DNA of 34,775 bases from Chloroflexota bacterium. GTDB taxonomy: Bacteria > Chloroflexota > Anaerolineae > UBA7937 > B3-Chlor. This document shows, in pieces, positions 22,020-29,833 of this stretch. Each line of letters starts with the position of its first letter. Position 1 is the first letter of the stretch. Where the stretch lies: contig JAUWLF010000039.1 in the NCBI GenBank assembly GCA_030613785.1, positions 1-34,775 on the forward strand, read 5' to 3'. The position numbers and the translations under genes were made by a program. A model generated the notes under the pieces. It searched no databases. It was not told the DNA's origin and worked only from the letters and a program-made list of their open reading frames with translations.

Positions 22020-22901
22020 CTACAGCGACTGCTCTAGCGCACAAGTGGATACAAGCTGCGGGTGACTCAGTCCGCGCACGGCCATTTCCTGCACGAGGTC
22101 CTCGTTGAGCAGAGCGCCTATCGTTTTCTCCAATTCCGACGAGGTCCAGCCCAGAACGTGGAAGACTCGGGCGATCATCTTCCGGTCGGTGGCAACCACG
22201 TTGTCCAGGTAGCGCGCCACCAGGGTCCGCTGTGCCTGAGAACGTCTGATCCCGCAAGCCTGTTCGGGCAACTCGGGAGAGTGCCGCGGAAGGATCTCAT
22301 ACGTGAAGGCGTACCTCCACGCACCGGTCCTGGCTACACCGATGGGGAGGACCTTCAGCCCTACCTGCAACTCTACCAGTGCTCGGTCAAAGCGAGACTT
22401 GGCGCTTCTCGCGCTCATCCTGGACAGCCGACGTAGTCGGATAGTGTCAAGCGGGCCATGCTCCAGGATGGCCTCGTAGATCCATTTCGCTTCCGCGGTC
22501 ATCATTCCCGCGCGGTACTCCTCCAGATAGTCGTCGGGATCATCCAGAGTCTCGCTGCACGCGTAGAACGAGGGAAGCAGCTTGAGAGAGATCAGGGTGG
22601 CACGTCTTCGCAATAGTTTTCCGTAGTGCCACTGGCGCTCCCCTAGCGCTTCATCCTTCCACCGCCAGCACTTGCTGATGTCAGGGTCATCGTGCTTCAT
22701 GGGCACGGGACGTATCCGCCCCGCGATGGCATGGAACAGGTTCGGAAGCTCCGCACCCTTGATGGGCCAGAAGTGACAGAACCCGATCTCCTCCACGAAA
22801 GCGAGGGCGGCTTCTGGAGTCTGAATACGCCGGTCTGGTGTGCGATGGTAGTTGTACTCCCTCTGTCGGGCAATCCGATCCTGCGTGATGGTCTCGCCCA
22901 T
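22020..22901 (-). CDS. AlkZ-like winged-helix (HTH_42) protein
   Basis: A 293-residue protein resembling the HTH_42/AlkZ-related group. The start TPEAALAFVEEIGFCHFWP, then LPNLFHAIAGR, CWRWKDE, a GKLLRRRATLISLKLLPSFYA stretch, EAKWIYEAILEHGPLDTIRLRR as a winged helix, KSRFDRALVELQ, then VLPIGVARTGAWRYAFTYEI fit that group. Close relatives include DNA glycosylases of the AlkZ/YcaQ family that unhook crosslinks, but the QxQ catalytic motif of those was not found here, so glycosylase activity is unsure. It starts seven bases after the FecR-domain gene and is the last gene of the operon that begins with the PflX-type radical SAM gene. Confidence 0.75.
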   Translation of the reverse strand: MGETITQDRIARQREYNYHRTPDRRIQTPEAALAFVEEIGFCHFWPIKGAELPNLFHAIAGRIRPVPMKHDDPDISKCWRWKDEALGERQWHYGKLLRRRATLISLKLLPSFYACSETLDDPDDYLEEYRAGMMTAEAKWIYEAILEHGPLDTIRLRRLSRMSARSAKSRFDRALVELQVGLKVLPIGVARTGAWRYAFTYEILPRHSPELPEQACGIRRSQAQRTLVARYLDNVVATDRKMIARVFHVLGWTSSELEKTIGALLNEDLVQEMAVRGLSHPQLVSTCALEQSL

Positions 22902-22908
22902 GAGCAGT

Positions 22909-24108
22909 CTACTCTACGACCAGGTTGATGTCTGTGACCATACTCTCGTAGTCCCAGCCAGAGGCATACACGAGGAGCGACTTGATGCGCGCCGGCCGAG
23001 GGTAGATCGTCTCGAGGAGGTTGCCGCTCCCGTAGTCGAACCACACGTCGCGGGCGATCCGCTCCCCATACATCGTGGGGTTGTTGTCTCGGTTCTGGTA
23101 ATAGAAGCCGTAGGTCCACTGACCTGCGCTGCCGTAGACGTCCTCGTATTCCAAGCGCATCATCAGGGGATACTCAGAGCTCAGGTATCCACCGCCCGAC
23201 AGGCTTTGATTCAGTAATCTGACCTTCAGATACAGACTTATGGCGGTGGCCAGATCGGAGATATCCTCGTTCAAATCCTGCCTGATGACGGTCTCGCAGT
23301 GATTGCCCTCGCTTCCTGTGCGGGAGAATCTGACGGCTCGGGCGCTCGTGCCAGGCAGATCTGCGAGAGATACCTCCCCGTCTACGTCACCGCCATCGCC
23401 TCCTTGCTCATTGTAGGCTTGCCACCCAGTCGATAGATCCTCCTCAAACCCGCCGTTCACGATAAGGTTCTGAGCTGCGGCCATGGGTTCCTCGGGTTTC
23501 TCCCCTCTCCTCACGGTCGTTCTTTCTCGCTGCGCGAGGGTGATCGTGCTTTCCTGGGCAGTGACCTGGGCGGTGCCCAGATGGACTATGGTGCGAGTGC
23601 TGTCGTCGGTCACCTTCAGGGAGTAGCTTCCTTCCTTGAGTACGGCAGTCATGTGGGGGGAGGCGACCTGAAACTCGAAGGGACCGTTCACCGGCAGGGC
23701 CACGCCGATGTTGACCTGACCTCTCCTGATGTTGAGGAGAAGGGAGTCAGGCTTCGGACTGAAGCGGAAGCGTGGCGAGCGCATGGCTGCCAGTTTGACC
23801 TCAGTGTCAAAGGAGAGAGTTGCTGTGCTATTGTCGTAGAAGGTCAAGAAAGCTCGAGATGAGGAATCGGTGTGGATGGTGCTTCCCTCAACCACACCGG
23901 CGCTGCTGGTCACGCCTAGAGGAGCGTTGGCTCCTGGTTCCCAGACGAGGACGGTGCCGGTGATGACTTCGAGGGCAGCCTCGTGGCTGAGTGTAGCGTT
24001 GACAAGATACCAGCGAATGCCCAGGGGTATACTCACCAGCAGCGCACAGTTTACGCTGAAGGCCAGCAAAAGGATAAGCCAGGCCATCCTCTGGGGATCT
24101 TTCTTCAT
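22909..24108 (-). CDS. FecR-domain membrane-anchored protein
   Basis: A 399-residue protein with an N-terminal anchor helix (WLILLLAFSVNCALLVSIPL) and an extracytoplasmic part. Residues about 45-190 form a FecR-type domain: VITGTVLVWEPG, GSTIHTDSSSRAFLTFYDNS, and a second half with LNIRRGQVNIGV and VASPHMTAVLKEGSYSLKV. Residues from about 215 begin NLIVNGGFEEDLSTGWQ, a pattern of carbohydrate-binding-like beta modules, to the C-terminus. FecR domains in this context usually sit outside the membrane and bind surface polymers or signal, without any sigma factor here. The ATG overlaps the acylphosphatase stop (ATGA), so the genes are coupled. No TonB or sigma gene is near. Confidence 0.85.
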   Translation of the reverse strand: MKKDPQRMAWLILLLAFSVNCALLVSIPLGIRWYLVNATLSHEAALEVITGTVLVWEPGANAPLGVTSSAGVVEGSTIHTDSSSRAFLTFYDNSTATLSFDTEVKLAAMRSPRFRFSPKPDSLLLNIRRGQVNIGVALPVNGPFEFQVASPHMTAVLKEGSYSLKVTDDSTRTIVHLGTAQVTAQESTITLAQRERTTVRRGEKPEEPMAAAQNLIVNGGFEEDLSTGWQAYNEQGGDGGDVDGEVSLADLPGTSARAVRFSRTGSEGNHCETVIRQDLNEDISDLATAISLYLKVRLLNQSLSGGGYLSSEYPLMMRLEYEDVYGSAGQWTYGFYYQNRDNNPTMYGERIARDVWFDYGSGNLLETIYPRPARIKSLLVYASGWDYESMVTDINLVVE

Positions 24109-24389
24109 CTATGGCGCACCTCAAAGAGGTCGAATTTTCCACTGTGCTCTTCCCAGCGGAAGTCAACCTTGTCAACTCGGGCTCCTGAAGGGCCCGCCTC
24201 TAGTCGCTCGAGGAGTTTATCCAGTGCTTCTCGGGGCCCTTCGGCGACCGCCTCCACAGTGCCGTCCGGCAGATTCCGCACGTAACCCGTCAGACCGAGA
24301 GCCCAGGCCTGCCTCCGAGTGAAATCGCGGAAGAAGACCCCTTGGACTCGACCATGTATGATAGCAGACAGGCGCATCGGTGCGGTCAC
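24105..24389 (-). CDS. acyP: Acylphosphatase
   Basis: A 94-residue acylphosphatase, which hydrolyses acyl phosphates such as acetyl phosphate or carbamoyl phosphate. SAIIHGRVQGVFFRDFTRRQA holds the VQGVFFRD motif with the substrate-binding Arg, and GLTGYVRNLPDGTVEAVAEG holds the catalytic Asn (YVRN). Length is typical. The GTG at 24389 lies eight bases after the radical SAM stop; the in-frame ATG at 24377 is an alternative start that keeps the whole fold. It is sandwiched between a glycyl-radical-activase-like radical SAM gene and the FecR-domain gene in one operon. Confidence 0.93.
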   Translation of the reverse strand: MTAPMRLSAIIHGRVQGVFFRDFTRRQAWALGLTGYVRNLPDGTVEAVAEGPREALDKLLERLEAGPSGARVDKVDFRWEEHSGKFDLFEVRHR

Positions 24390-24397
24390 TTGACGTT

Positions 24398-25342
24398 CTA
24401 TCTGAGGCTCCAGATCGGGAGAGGTCTCCTTTCATCCAGGCGAGTCAAACCGGCCTTCAGGGCCAGGTCCACTGCCTCCTGGAGCTCCTCACTGGTGGGA
24501 CGGCGATCAATTGCCGGGTAGTTGTGGGCCTGATACGTAGGTCGGTATTGTGACATCACGTTGAGATACGTCCTAGGTGAGATTTCCTTCGCGAGGAACC
24601 GCACGATCTCCGCGCTGCCCGCCAGGCCGTTGGGAAGCACGAGGTGTCGCACCAAGAGACCTCGCTGAGCTATCCCCCGCTCTTCCATGACCAGGTCTCC
24701 CACCTGACGGTGCATTTCCCTTACTCCGGCCTGATTCACCTGCGGGTAGTCCTTGACCTTGGAGTACGTGCGACCTACTTCCTCGTCAGCATACTTCATG
24801 TCGGGCATGTAGATGTCCACGATGCCGTCCAGAAGACGTAACGCTTCCAGGCTATCATAGCCTCCTGTGTTGTGGACCAGCGGGACCCGCAACCCTTGCT
24901 CAGTCGCGACCAACAGAGCGGCCATGATCTGCGGCATGACGTGGGTCGGACTGACAAAGTTGATGTTGTGGCAACCTTGGCTTTGCAGATGTAGCATCAT
25001 GGCCGCTATCTCCTCGGGGCTGACCTCTCTGCCTTGGCCCAACTGGCTGATCTCATAGTTCTGGCAGAACTGGCAGTTCAAGTTGCAGTTGGTGAAGAAT
25101 ATGGTGCCTGAGCCATGCACGCCCACGAGGGGATTCTCCTCTCCGAAGTGAGGGTTGAAACTCGACACCAGCGCCTTCTCGCCCGTGCGACAGGCCGCGC
25201 CCTTGGAACTCTCCAGGCGATTCACGCGACACCCGCGCCCGCAAAGACGGCAGTCGTGCAACATGGCGTGGGCCTCTTCGACCCGTCTCTTCAGCTCCCC
25301 GGAGCGGAGGAGTTGAAGGTAGGATGCTTCAAAGTCGGGCAT
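24398..25342 (-). CDS. PflX-type radical SAM protein (COG1313)
   Basis: A 314-residue protein of the COG1313/PflX branch of radical SAM enzymes. An N-terminal Cys set CRLCGRGCRVNR (with a later GAACRTG) comes before the radical SAM cluster motif TNCNLNCQFCQNYEIS, whose three Cys bind the 4Fe-4S cluster. HNINFVSPTHVMPQI, VPLVHNTGGYDS and IVDIYMPDMKYA are marks of this branch. It resembles pyruvate-formate-lyase activases, but no glycyl-radical enzyme is near and the physiological substrate is unknown. The ATG at 25342 lies just behind an extended -10 promoter; the longer frame to 25504 includes the promoter and overlaps the end of the upstream exonuclease gene and is not used. It heads the operon radical SAM, acyP, FecR, AlkZ-like. 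Confidence 0.88.
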   Translation of the reverse strand: MPDFEASYLQLLRSGELKRRVEEAHAMLHDCRLCGRGCRVNRLESSKGAACRTGEKALVSSFNPHFGEENPLVGVHGSGTIFFTNCNLNCQFCQNYEISQLGQGREVSPEEIAAMMLHLQSQGCHNINFVSPTHVMPQIMAALLVATEQGLRVPLVHNTGGYDSLEALRLLDGIVDIYMPDMKYADEEVGRTYSKVKDYPQVNQAGVREMHRQVGDLVMEERGIAQRGLLVRHLVLPNGLAGSAEIVRFLAKEISPRTYLNVMSQYRPTYQAHNYPAIDRRPTSEELQEAVDLALKAGLTRLDERRPLPIWSLR

Positions 25343-25363
25343 CTGGTTGGCCTCTTGAGTGGT

Positions 25364-25369
25364 ATTATA
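25364..25369 (-). promoter_or_regulatory. Extended -10 promoter of the PflX-type operon
   Basis: TATAAT on the minus strand preceded by TGG, forming an extended -10 (TGGTATAAT). The -35 region is weak. It implies a leader of only about 15 bases before the ATG at 25342. Confidence 0.6.
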
Positions 25370-25421
25370 CCAAAGCCCTGACGGCATGGCGATTGGACCT
25401 CTCAAGGGCAGAGGCGGAGGT

Positions 25422-25967
25422 TCACGACCAGTTGACGAAGATCTTCTGCATTCGGCCCCGCCGATCCCAGTAGAGGATGTACCCTCGTTGGCGACCATAT
25501 TCATAGAGCTGTCTGGTCACCTCCACGTCTCTTGTACAGTAATCTATCACCTTCTGCAGCTCACCGGCGCGAAACCAGCGGACGGCATCGAGCCCATGTG
25601 CCGACTTCCCCGTGCCCAGCGTGGCCTGCGCCAGGGAGTCGAGAGACAGACGGAAGCCCAACTCGTCGAACACATCCTCGAGCATATCGGCCGTGGGTAT
25701 GGACTGAAGAGGATAGTCAGTGTATGGCCGCAGAACCTCGTAGTCGAAGCGCTTCACGTTGAACCCAACCACCAGATCAGCTCCCACCAACTCCTCCACC
25801 AGTTCATCCACTTCTTTCTCGGTGTAGGCGCGGTACCGCCCAGCGGACGAGTCGTAGGTAACCGCCACGGCCAATCCCAGCCTACTGAGGTTGTGTCGTC
25901 CTCCGACCTCGTCGAAGGTCCTTTGGGTCTCTAGATCGAAGAAGATGACCTTTCTGTCCTCATTCAT
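25422..25967 (-). CDS. RNase H-fold 3'-5' exonuclease-like protein
   Basis: A 181-residue protein of the DEDD superfamily. FFDLETQ (D11, E13) is ExoI, VGFNVKRFDYEVL carries the ExoII Asp, and the C-terminal VIDYCTRDVEVTRQLYEYG has the ExoIII Tyr/Asp. The acidic set is complete, so metal-dependent nucleic acid cleavage is likely; the natural substrate is unknown. The ATG at 25967 has GGGAGGA about eight bases upstream, while the slightly longer frame to 25985 lacks one. It follows the AEC transporter by 40 bases and is the last gene of the operon HEAT, AEC transporter, exonuclease. Confidence 0.82.
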   Translation of the reverse strand: MNEDRKVIFFDLETQRTFDEVGGRHNLSRLGLAVAVTYDSSAGRYRAYTEKEVDELVEELVGADLVVGFNVKRFDYEVLRPYTDYPLQSIPTADMLEDVFDELGFRLSLDSLAQATLGTGKSAHGLDAVRWFRAGELQKVIDYCTRDVEVTRQLYEYGRQRGYILYWDRRGRMQKIFVNWS

Positions 25968-26007
25968 GAATGTTCCTCCCGGCAAGATACGGAGACGCCA
26001 GCGCTTC

Positions 26008-26913
26008 CTAGCTCATCCAGGCCACCAGGGCGGTCACGGTTGCCATACTGGCGAGCGTGGAGGCAAAGATCACGCCGGTGACGAACTCCGGCTCAGTGCC
26101 GAACTCCGTGGCGAGGATACTGGTCGTTACGGCCGTGGGCGTGCTGTGTTCCACCACGCAGACTTGCCTAGTCACGCCGCTGAGTCCCATCAGGGACGCC
26201 AGCGCCAGACCGACGACAGCACCCCCTATCAGTCTGACTGAGACGGCCGCGCTTATCAAAGGGAGCTGTTCACCCCATGAGGTCTTGGCCAGTTGCACGC
26301 CCAACAGTATCAGCATCACTGGGATAGCTGCATCACCAGCCATTTGCAGTGGCTTGAAGAGGGCGTCGGGCACGGCGAAACCAGTGGCGTTCACCGCGAA
26401 CGCGACGGCGATGGCGTAGATCATGGGGATCTTGAAGATGTTGAGTATCGAGGTCGAGGCCTTGGCATGACCCCTGGAGGCGATGAACACGCCGAGAGTG
26501 TTGACAAGAAAAGCCCCGGTGACGAAGTAGATCAAGGCTCGCTCCAATCCGTCCTGGCCAAAGGCGAAGAAGACCAGAGGCAGACCGTAGTTTCCGTGGT
26601 TGACGAAGGAGCAAGTGAGCATGAAAGCACTCTCCAGTGACTGGTTCAGACGCAGGACCCTGGCGACTATCCAGGACAGCAATAGCACGATCAGAGTTCC
26701 GACAACGGTGAACAGGACTATCTGGGCGAAATCGGTCTCGCTAACCGTCGTTTGTGAGAGCTTCGAGAAGACGAGGGCGGGGGCGAGAGCGTAGAGGGAG
26801 AGACGAGAGAGAGTCTCAGGGTTGACGGGCATCATTCGGGTGAGGATGAAACCGGCGCCAATGAGTATGAAGACCGGCAGAACGATGTTGATCAGTACGG
26901 TCAGCAGGGTCAC
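26008..26913 (-). CDS. AEC-family (auxin efflux carrier) transporter
   Basis: A 301-residue ten-helix permease of the AEC family, which exports organic anions such as malate or other small acids. The first helix INIVLPVFILIGAGFILTRM, then ETLSRLSLYALAPALVFSKL, FVNHGNYGLPLVFFAFGQ with the conserved Asn/Gly hinge, and the late VCVVEHSTPTAVTTSILATEF with the second hinge are diagnostic. Substrate cannot be told. The GTG at 26913 lies twelve bases after the HEAT-repeat stop, so it is in the same transcript. The ribosome site is weak, which fits coupling with the upstream gene. Confidence 0.9.
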   Translation of the reverse strand: MTLLTVLINIVLPVFILIGAGFILTRMMPVNPETLSRLSLYALAPALVFSKLSQTTVSETDFAQIVLFTVVGTLIVLLLSWIVARVLRLNQSLESAFMLTCSFVNHGNYGLPLVFFAFGQDGLERALIYFVTGAFLVNTLGVFIASRGHAKASTSILNIFKIPMIYAIAVAFAVNATGFAVPDALFKPLQMAGDAAIPVMLILLGVQLAKTSWGEQLPLISAAVSVRLIGGAVVGLALASLMGLSGVTRQVCVVEHSTPTAVTTSILATEFGTEPEFVTGVIFASTLASMATVTALVAWMS

Positions 26914-26925
26914 CTTCGTTGCCCG

Positions 26926-27861
26926 CTAATCTTCTTCGTGCTCGTCCAGGCAGAATCCAAAGGTGCCGCTGGTGAGCTCGAGTTCACCGAGGGCTTCATC
27001 CCCAGCAGCCGCTACGATTTCATCGCCGCTTTCGCAGCACAGTCGCAAAGCCCGACGTGCCTCCCGTCCTCCAATCTTCCCCAGAGCAGAGATGGCTGCC
27101 TGTTGCACCTCCCTATCACGATCAGCGATCAAGCCGATCAAATCAGAAACGGCTTCCCTCAGTTCCAGCTCTCCACAGGCCCTGGCTGCCTCGTACCGCA
27201 TCTCTGGATTGGTGCTGATGAGTTCACCGATGACCGTAGAACCCCAAGCGGGGTCAGCGCTGCGTCCCATGGAGAAGATGGCGCTAACCCGCATCTTCTC
27301 CGCAGGGTGACGATATGCTTCTCGGATGACCTCTGGCACGCCCTTCATCCCGGAGTAGCTCATGGCTTCCACAACTCGCCGCCGCACTTCGAGCGCTTCG
27401 TGGGGGTCTTCGATCAGTTTCCACAGCTCCTCGAGTATCTTCCGGCCCAGTTCCTTGTCGAATTCTCCCAGCTCCGCCAGGAGAACGAGGCGGCCTAGAC
27501 TTGTGGCGGCCGCAGCACGGACCGCGACCGAGGGATCGAGGGAGAGCAGCGTCAGAAGGGGGTTCACGAGACCAGGGCTTTCGTCCTCCCAGAGCCCGTC
27601 TATGCAGCAAGCCCGCACTTCTGCATCCTCGTCGTGCAAACCAAGGTGAAAGATACTGTTGAAATCAACTGCGAAGTTGACCTCAGCGATCTCCACCAGG
27701 GCGCGTATCACGTGCCGGCGCCGCGCTATGCCGATTGCGTCCCAGCGGTCCGAGAAAAGCTTCACCTCCTCCCGCGTCAGCGCGGAGAGCATGTAGAGCC
27801 GGGAACGCGAGAGGGAGGTTTGCTCGTCGCCGATGTGATCCAAGGCGTGTTCAAGAGTCAT
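26926..27861 (-). CDS. HEAT-repeat protein
   Basis: A 311-residue helical solenoid. The start MTLEHALDHIGDEQTSLSRSRLYMLSALTREEVKLFSDRW is followed by repeats such as DEDAEVRACCIDGLWEDE, DPSVAVRAAAATSLGRLV, NPEMRYEAARACGELE and DREVQQAAISALGKIGG, each an alpha-hairpin of the HEAT/PBS-lyase kind. It probably binds a partner protein; no enzyme site is seen. The ATG at 27861 is chosen because a promoter with exact spacing lies 50 bases upstream and would be downstream of any longer start. The very acidic end (DEHEED) and a near-terminal Cys are unremarkable. It heads the operon with the AEC transporter and exonuclease. Confidence 0.83.
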   Translation of the reverse strand: MTLEHALDHIGDEQTSLSRSRLYMLSALTREEVKLFSDRWDAIGIARRRHVIRALVEIAEVNFAVDFNSIFHLGLHDEDAEVRACCIDGLWEDESPGLVNPLLTLLSLDPSVAVRAAAATSLGRLVLLAELGEFDKELGRKILEELWKLIEDPHEALEVRRRVVEAMSYSGMKGVPEVIREAYRHPAEKMRVSAIFSMGRSADPAWGSTVIGELISTNPEMRYEAARACGELELREAVSDLIGLIADRDREVQQAAISALGKIGGREARRALRLCCESGDEIVAAAGDEALGELELTSGTFGFCLDEHEED

Positions 27862-27912
27862 GGTTGGGACCTGCAGAGTGAGAGCATCACAACTATGGTC
27901 CTTTGTAACCTG

Positions 27913-27941
27913 ATTGTAGCCATCGCTTTGTGCAAAGTCAA
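27913..27941 (-). promoter_or_regulatory. Promoter of the HEAT-AEC-exonuclease operon
   Basis: Minus strand: TTGACT (27936-27941), 17-base spacer, TACAAT (27913-27918), giving a leader of about 45 bases to the ATG at 27861. Confidence 0.77.
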
Positions 27942-28039
27942 ACATGGACGGTAGGTGAGCTGAGACATCGTGACCACTTCGCAGAGGTTCTGAAGGGGGT
28001 CTCTTGGTCAATCCTCGTGTCAGTGGGTTTGAGTTCGGC

Positions 28040-28485
28040 GACTTGGTCGGGGGCGTGCTCATTGTTCTTGGCTTGGATGATTGGGCGGAGTATGTGCTCA
28101 CCGTGGAGAGAGACCTGGCGGCACCGGGACCGGCCCCGATTGAACCCCTGGTCGGTGGAGCTGTTCACCAACCCCGGAATGGGTCATATCGTCTGCAACC
28201 TCACCCAAGAGACCGAGGGCTTCGAGGGTGGCTCGCTCTCCTGTGTGATCCGTGATCCTCCTACCATGGGCCTGGCCGGAGAGCTATGCTCAGGCGATTT
28301 CTACCGGGAGCTATGTCGTGTGCTGAGGCGAAGGGGGAAAGCTGTTTCACTACACGGGGGACCCAAAGAGCAAGCTAAGGCGGAACATGGCCAGGGCCGT
28401 GGCACGAAGGTTGCGCGAGGCGGGCTTCGTCAGAGTGAAGCCTGTGGATGAAGCCTTTGGCCTGGTTATGTACAAGGGTGGGTGA
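28040..28485 (+). pseudogene. Decayed COG2521-type SAM methyltransferase
   Basis: Plus-strand homology to the C-terminal part of a predicted SAM methyltransferase is split over three frames. One frame gives AEYVLTVERD, the next RLNPWSVELFTN, GFEGGSLSCVIRDPPTMG and LAGELCSGDFYRELCRVLRR, then after a frame change FHYTGDPKSKLRRN and a tail VKPVDEAFGLVMYKGG with stop at 28483-28485. The NPW, RDPP, GDFYRELCRVLRR and FHYTGDP marks fit COG2521. The SAM-binding first half is missing or too eroded to read. With at least two frameshifts the gene cannot make a working enzyme. It lies alone, head-to-head with the HEAT operon and convergent with the PHP gene. Confidence 0.75.
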
Positions 28486-28514
28486 GGCTCCGACTCGAAT
28501 CCAGCCTCACAGCT

Positions 28515-29207
28515 TCACGTAGCATTGGGTCTCGAGCCTGATGGCCTTGCCTTACGCAGAAGCTCTCCGAACTTATCGAGATACCACAGCCCGCAGGTCG
28601 CCACGCTGAAGAGGTAAGGCGTGCGGCGGCCGAAGATGTGGCCCGATCCAAGACTACTCAGCAGTCCCTGTGGGGTCATGAATTCGTTGAGTTCAACTCC
28701 GGCCCGGCCTATCTCCCTGGCGAAGTGGGCATCGCTTCCCGCTCCCATGGGGATGTTGCGCTGGCGCGCCAGCTCCCGTGCGGCCAGGTTGTCGGCTTGA
28801 CATAAGATGCGCGCGTTGAAAGCCTCCAGGATGTCCACTTGGTCGATGATGGCCTCCAGGTTTTGTCGTCCGAGGGCGGTGGGGACGTCACGGGCCAAGG
28901 GGTGGGGCACGTAGACCAGGCCTCCTTGCTCTTTGATGCGGGTCACCGTCTCTTCCATCGCAAGACCTGGAGGGATCCAGTCGTGGAGGAAAAGCCCCGC
29001 TATCTCGCCGTCTTGGGATGCTATCTCCTCGCCCACGATGATCGGAAAAGGAGCCATGTGGGCCAGGTGCAGCGCTCCCTCTATCTCGTTGTGGTCCATG
29101 ACGGCGATGCCGTCAAGTGACCGCTCGATCGCTGCTTCGATCACCGCCTCCAGAGGAACCCAACAGTCCTCGGAGTAGGCGGTGTGCACGTGCAGGTCTA
29201 CCCTCAA
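28515..29207 (-). CDS. PHP-domain phosphoesterase
   Basis: A 230-residue PHP-family protein with the full metal set: DLHVHTAYSEDC at the start, VMDHNEIEGA, VGEEIASQDGEIAGLFL, VPHPLARD and GAGSDAHFA near the middle to end. This group includes histidinol-phosphate phosphatases (HisK) and nucleotide phosphoesterases such as RnaAM-type 3'-5' exonucleases; the short length and lack of extra domains leave the choice open. Its ATG region overlaps the HAD gene stop by four bases, and it is the last gene of the operon hisS, HAD, HAD, PHP. Position next to hisS allows a link to histidine metabolism, but this is only a guess. Confidence 0.87.
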   Translation of the reverse strand: MRVDLHVHTAYSEDCWVPLEAVIEAAIERSLDGIAVMDHNEIEGALHLAHMAPFPIIVGEEIASQDGEIAGLFLHDWIPPGLAMEETVTRIKEQGGLVYVPHPLARDVPTALGRQNLEAIIDQVDILEAFNARILCQADNLAARELARQRNIPMGAGSDAHFAREIGRAGVELNEFMTPQGLLSSLGSGHIFGRRTPYLFSVATCGLWYLDKFGELLRKARPSGSRPNAT

Positions 29208-29833
29208 AGGGGTGGGTCCTCCGTGCCCCAGGCCAGATACCGAGAGAGTTCAGATTGCAGGGCTGTGGTGTAGGTGAAGTGGATGGCGTGCATGCCCAGC
29301 GCAAGGGCGGCGTCTATGTTGCGCTGAAAGTCGTCAATGAACAGAGCCTCGGAAGGGGCGACGTCGAGCTGCTCGAGGACCAGGTGGAACATGCTTTGGT
29401 CTGGCTTGGCCAGTCCCACCTTCGCCGAGTAGACAATCGCGTCGAAGAGGTGTTTGATGCCCCACTCTTCCTCTAGCCAGGCATCCAATCTATCTGGAGC
29501 GTTGCTCAGAAGGCCGATTCGGTAGTGGGGTCGCAGTTCCTTGATCACGTCCACCAACTCGTCGTCGAGACGGTCCCCCGAGAAGTACTCGCGGCGGAAG
29601 TCTGCTATCTCCTGAGCTGTGGAGAATCCCAGAGCGGCCCTCACCCGCCTCCAGTATTCCTCGTAGGAGATGCGCCCTACCTGAGCTAACTCCCATTCCT
29701 TGCCGCCCCATACAATCCGATCCAGAGTTCCTGGCTCAAATCCCAGCCGCTTCTCCAGTTGCTGCCTTACTTCAGGGAACTCGGTGCGCACGAGGACTCC
29801 ACCGAGATCGAAGATCACGGCCTTGATTGTCAT
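29204..29833 (-). CDS. HAD-superfamily protein A (motif I FDLGG)
   Basis: A 209-residue HAD family IA protein. The nucleophile motif reads VIFDLGGVLVRTEF, motif II GLLSNAPDRLD, motif III KVGLAKPDQ and motif IV ALFIDDFQRN. The nucleophile Asp is present, but the second Asp of the DxD pair, the usual acid-base, is Gly (as in FDLGGVL proteins such as some epoxide-hydrolase N-domains and YihX-like enzymes). It should therefore be checked whether it is an active phosphatase. It overlaps both neighbours by four bases (ATGA), which points to tight co-translation. Confidence 0.87.
   Translation of the reverse strand: MTIKAVIFDLGGVLVRTEFPEVRQQLEKRLGFEPGTLDRIVWGGKEWELAQVGRISYEEYWRRVRAALGFSTAQEIADFRREYFSGDRLDDELVDVIKELRPHYRIGLLSNAPDRLDAWLEEEWGIKHLFDAIVYSAKVGLAKPDQSMFHLVLEQLDVAPSEALFIDDFQRNIDAALALGMHAIHFTYTTALQSELSRYLAWGTEDPPL

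Noticed and set aside
22020-22901. Assignment as a true AlkZ/YcaQ DNA glycosylase
   Set aside because: The overall pattern fits the family, but the QxQ catalytic motif was not found, so only the looser HTH_42/AlkZ-like call is kept.
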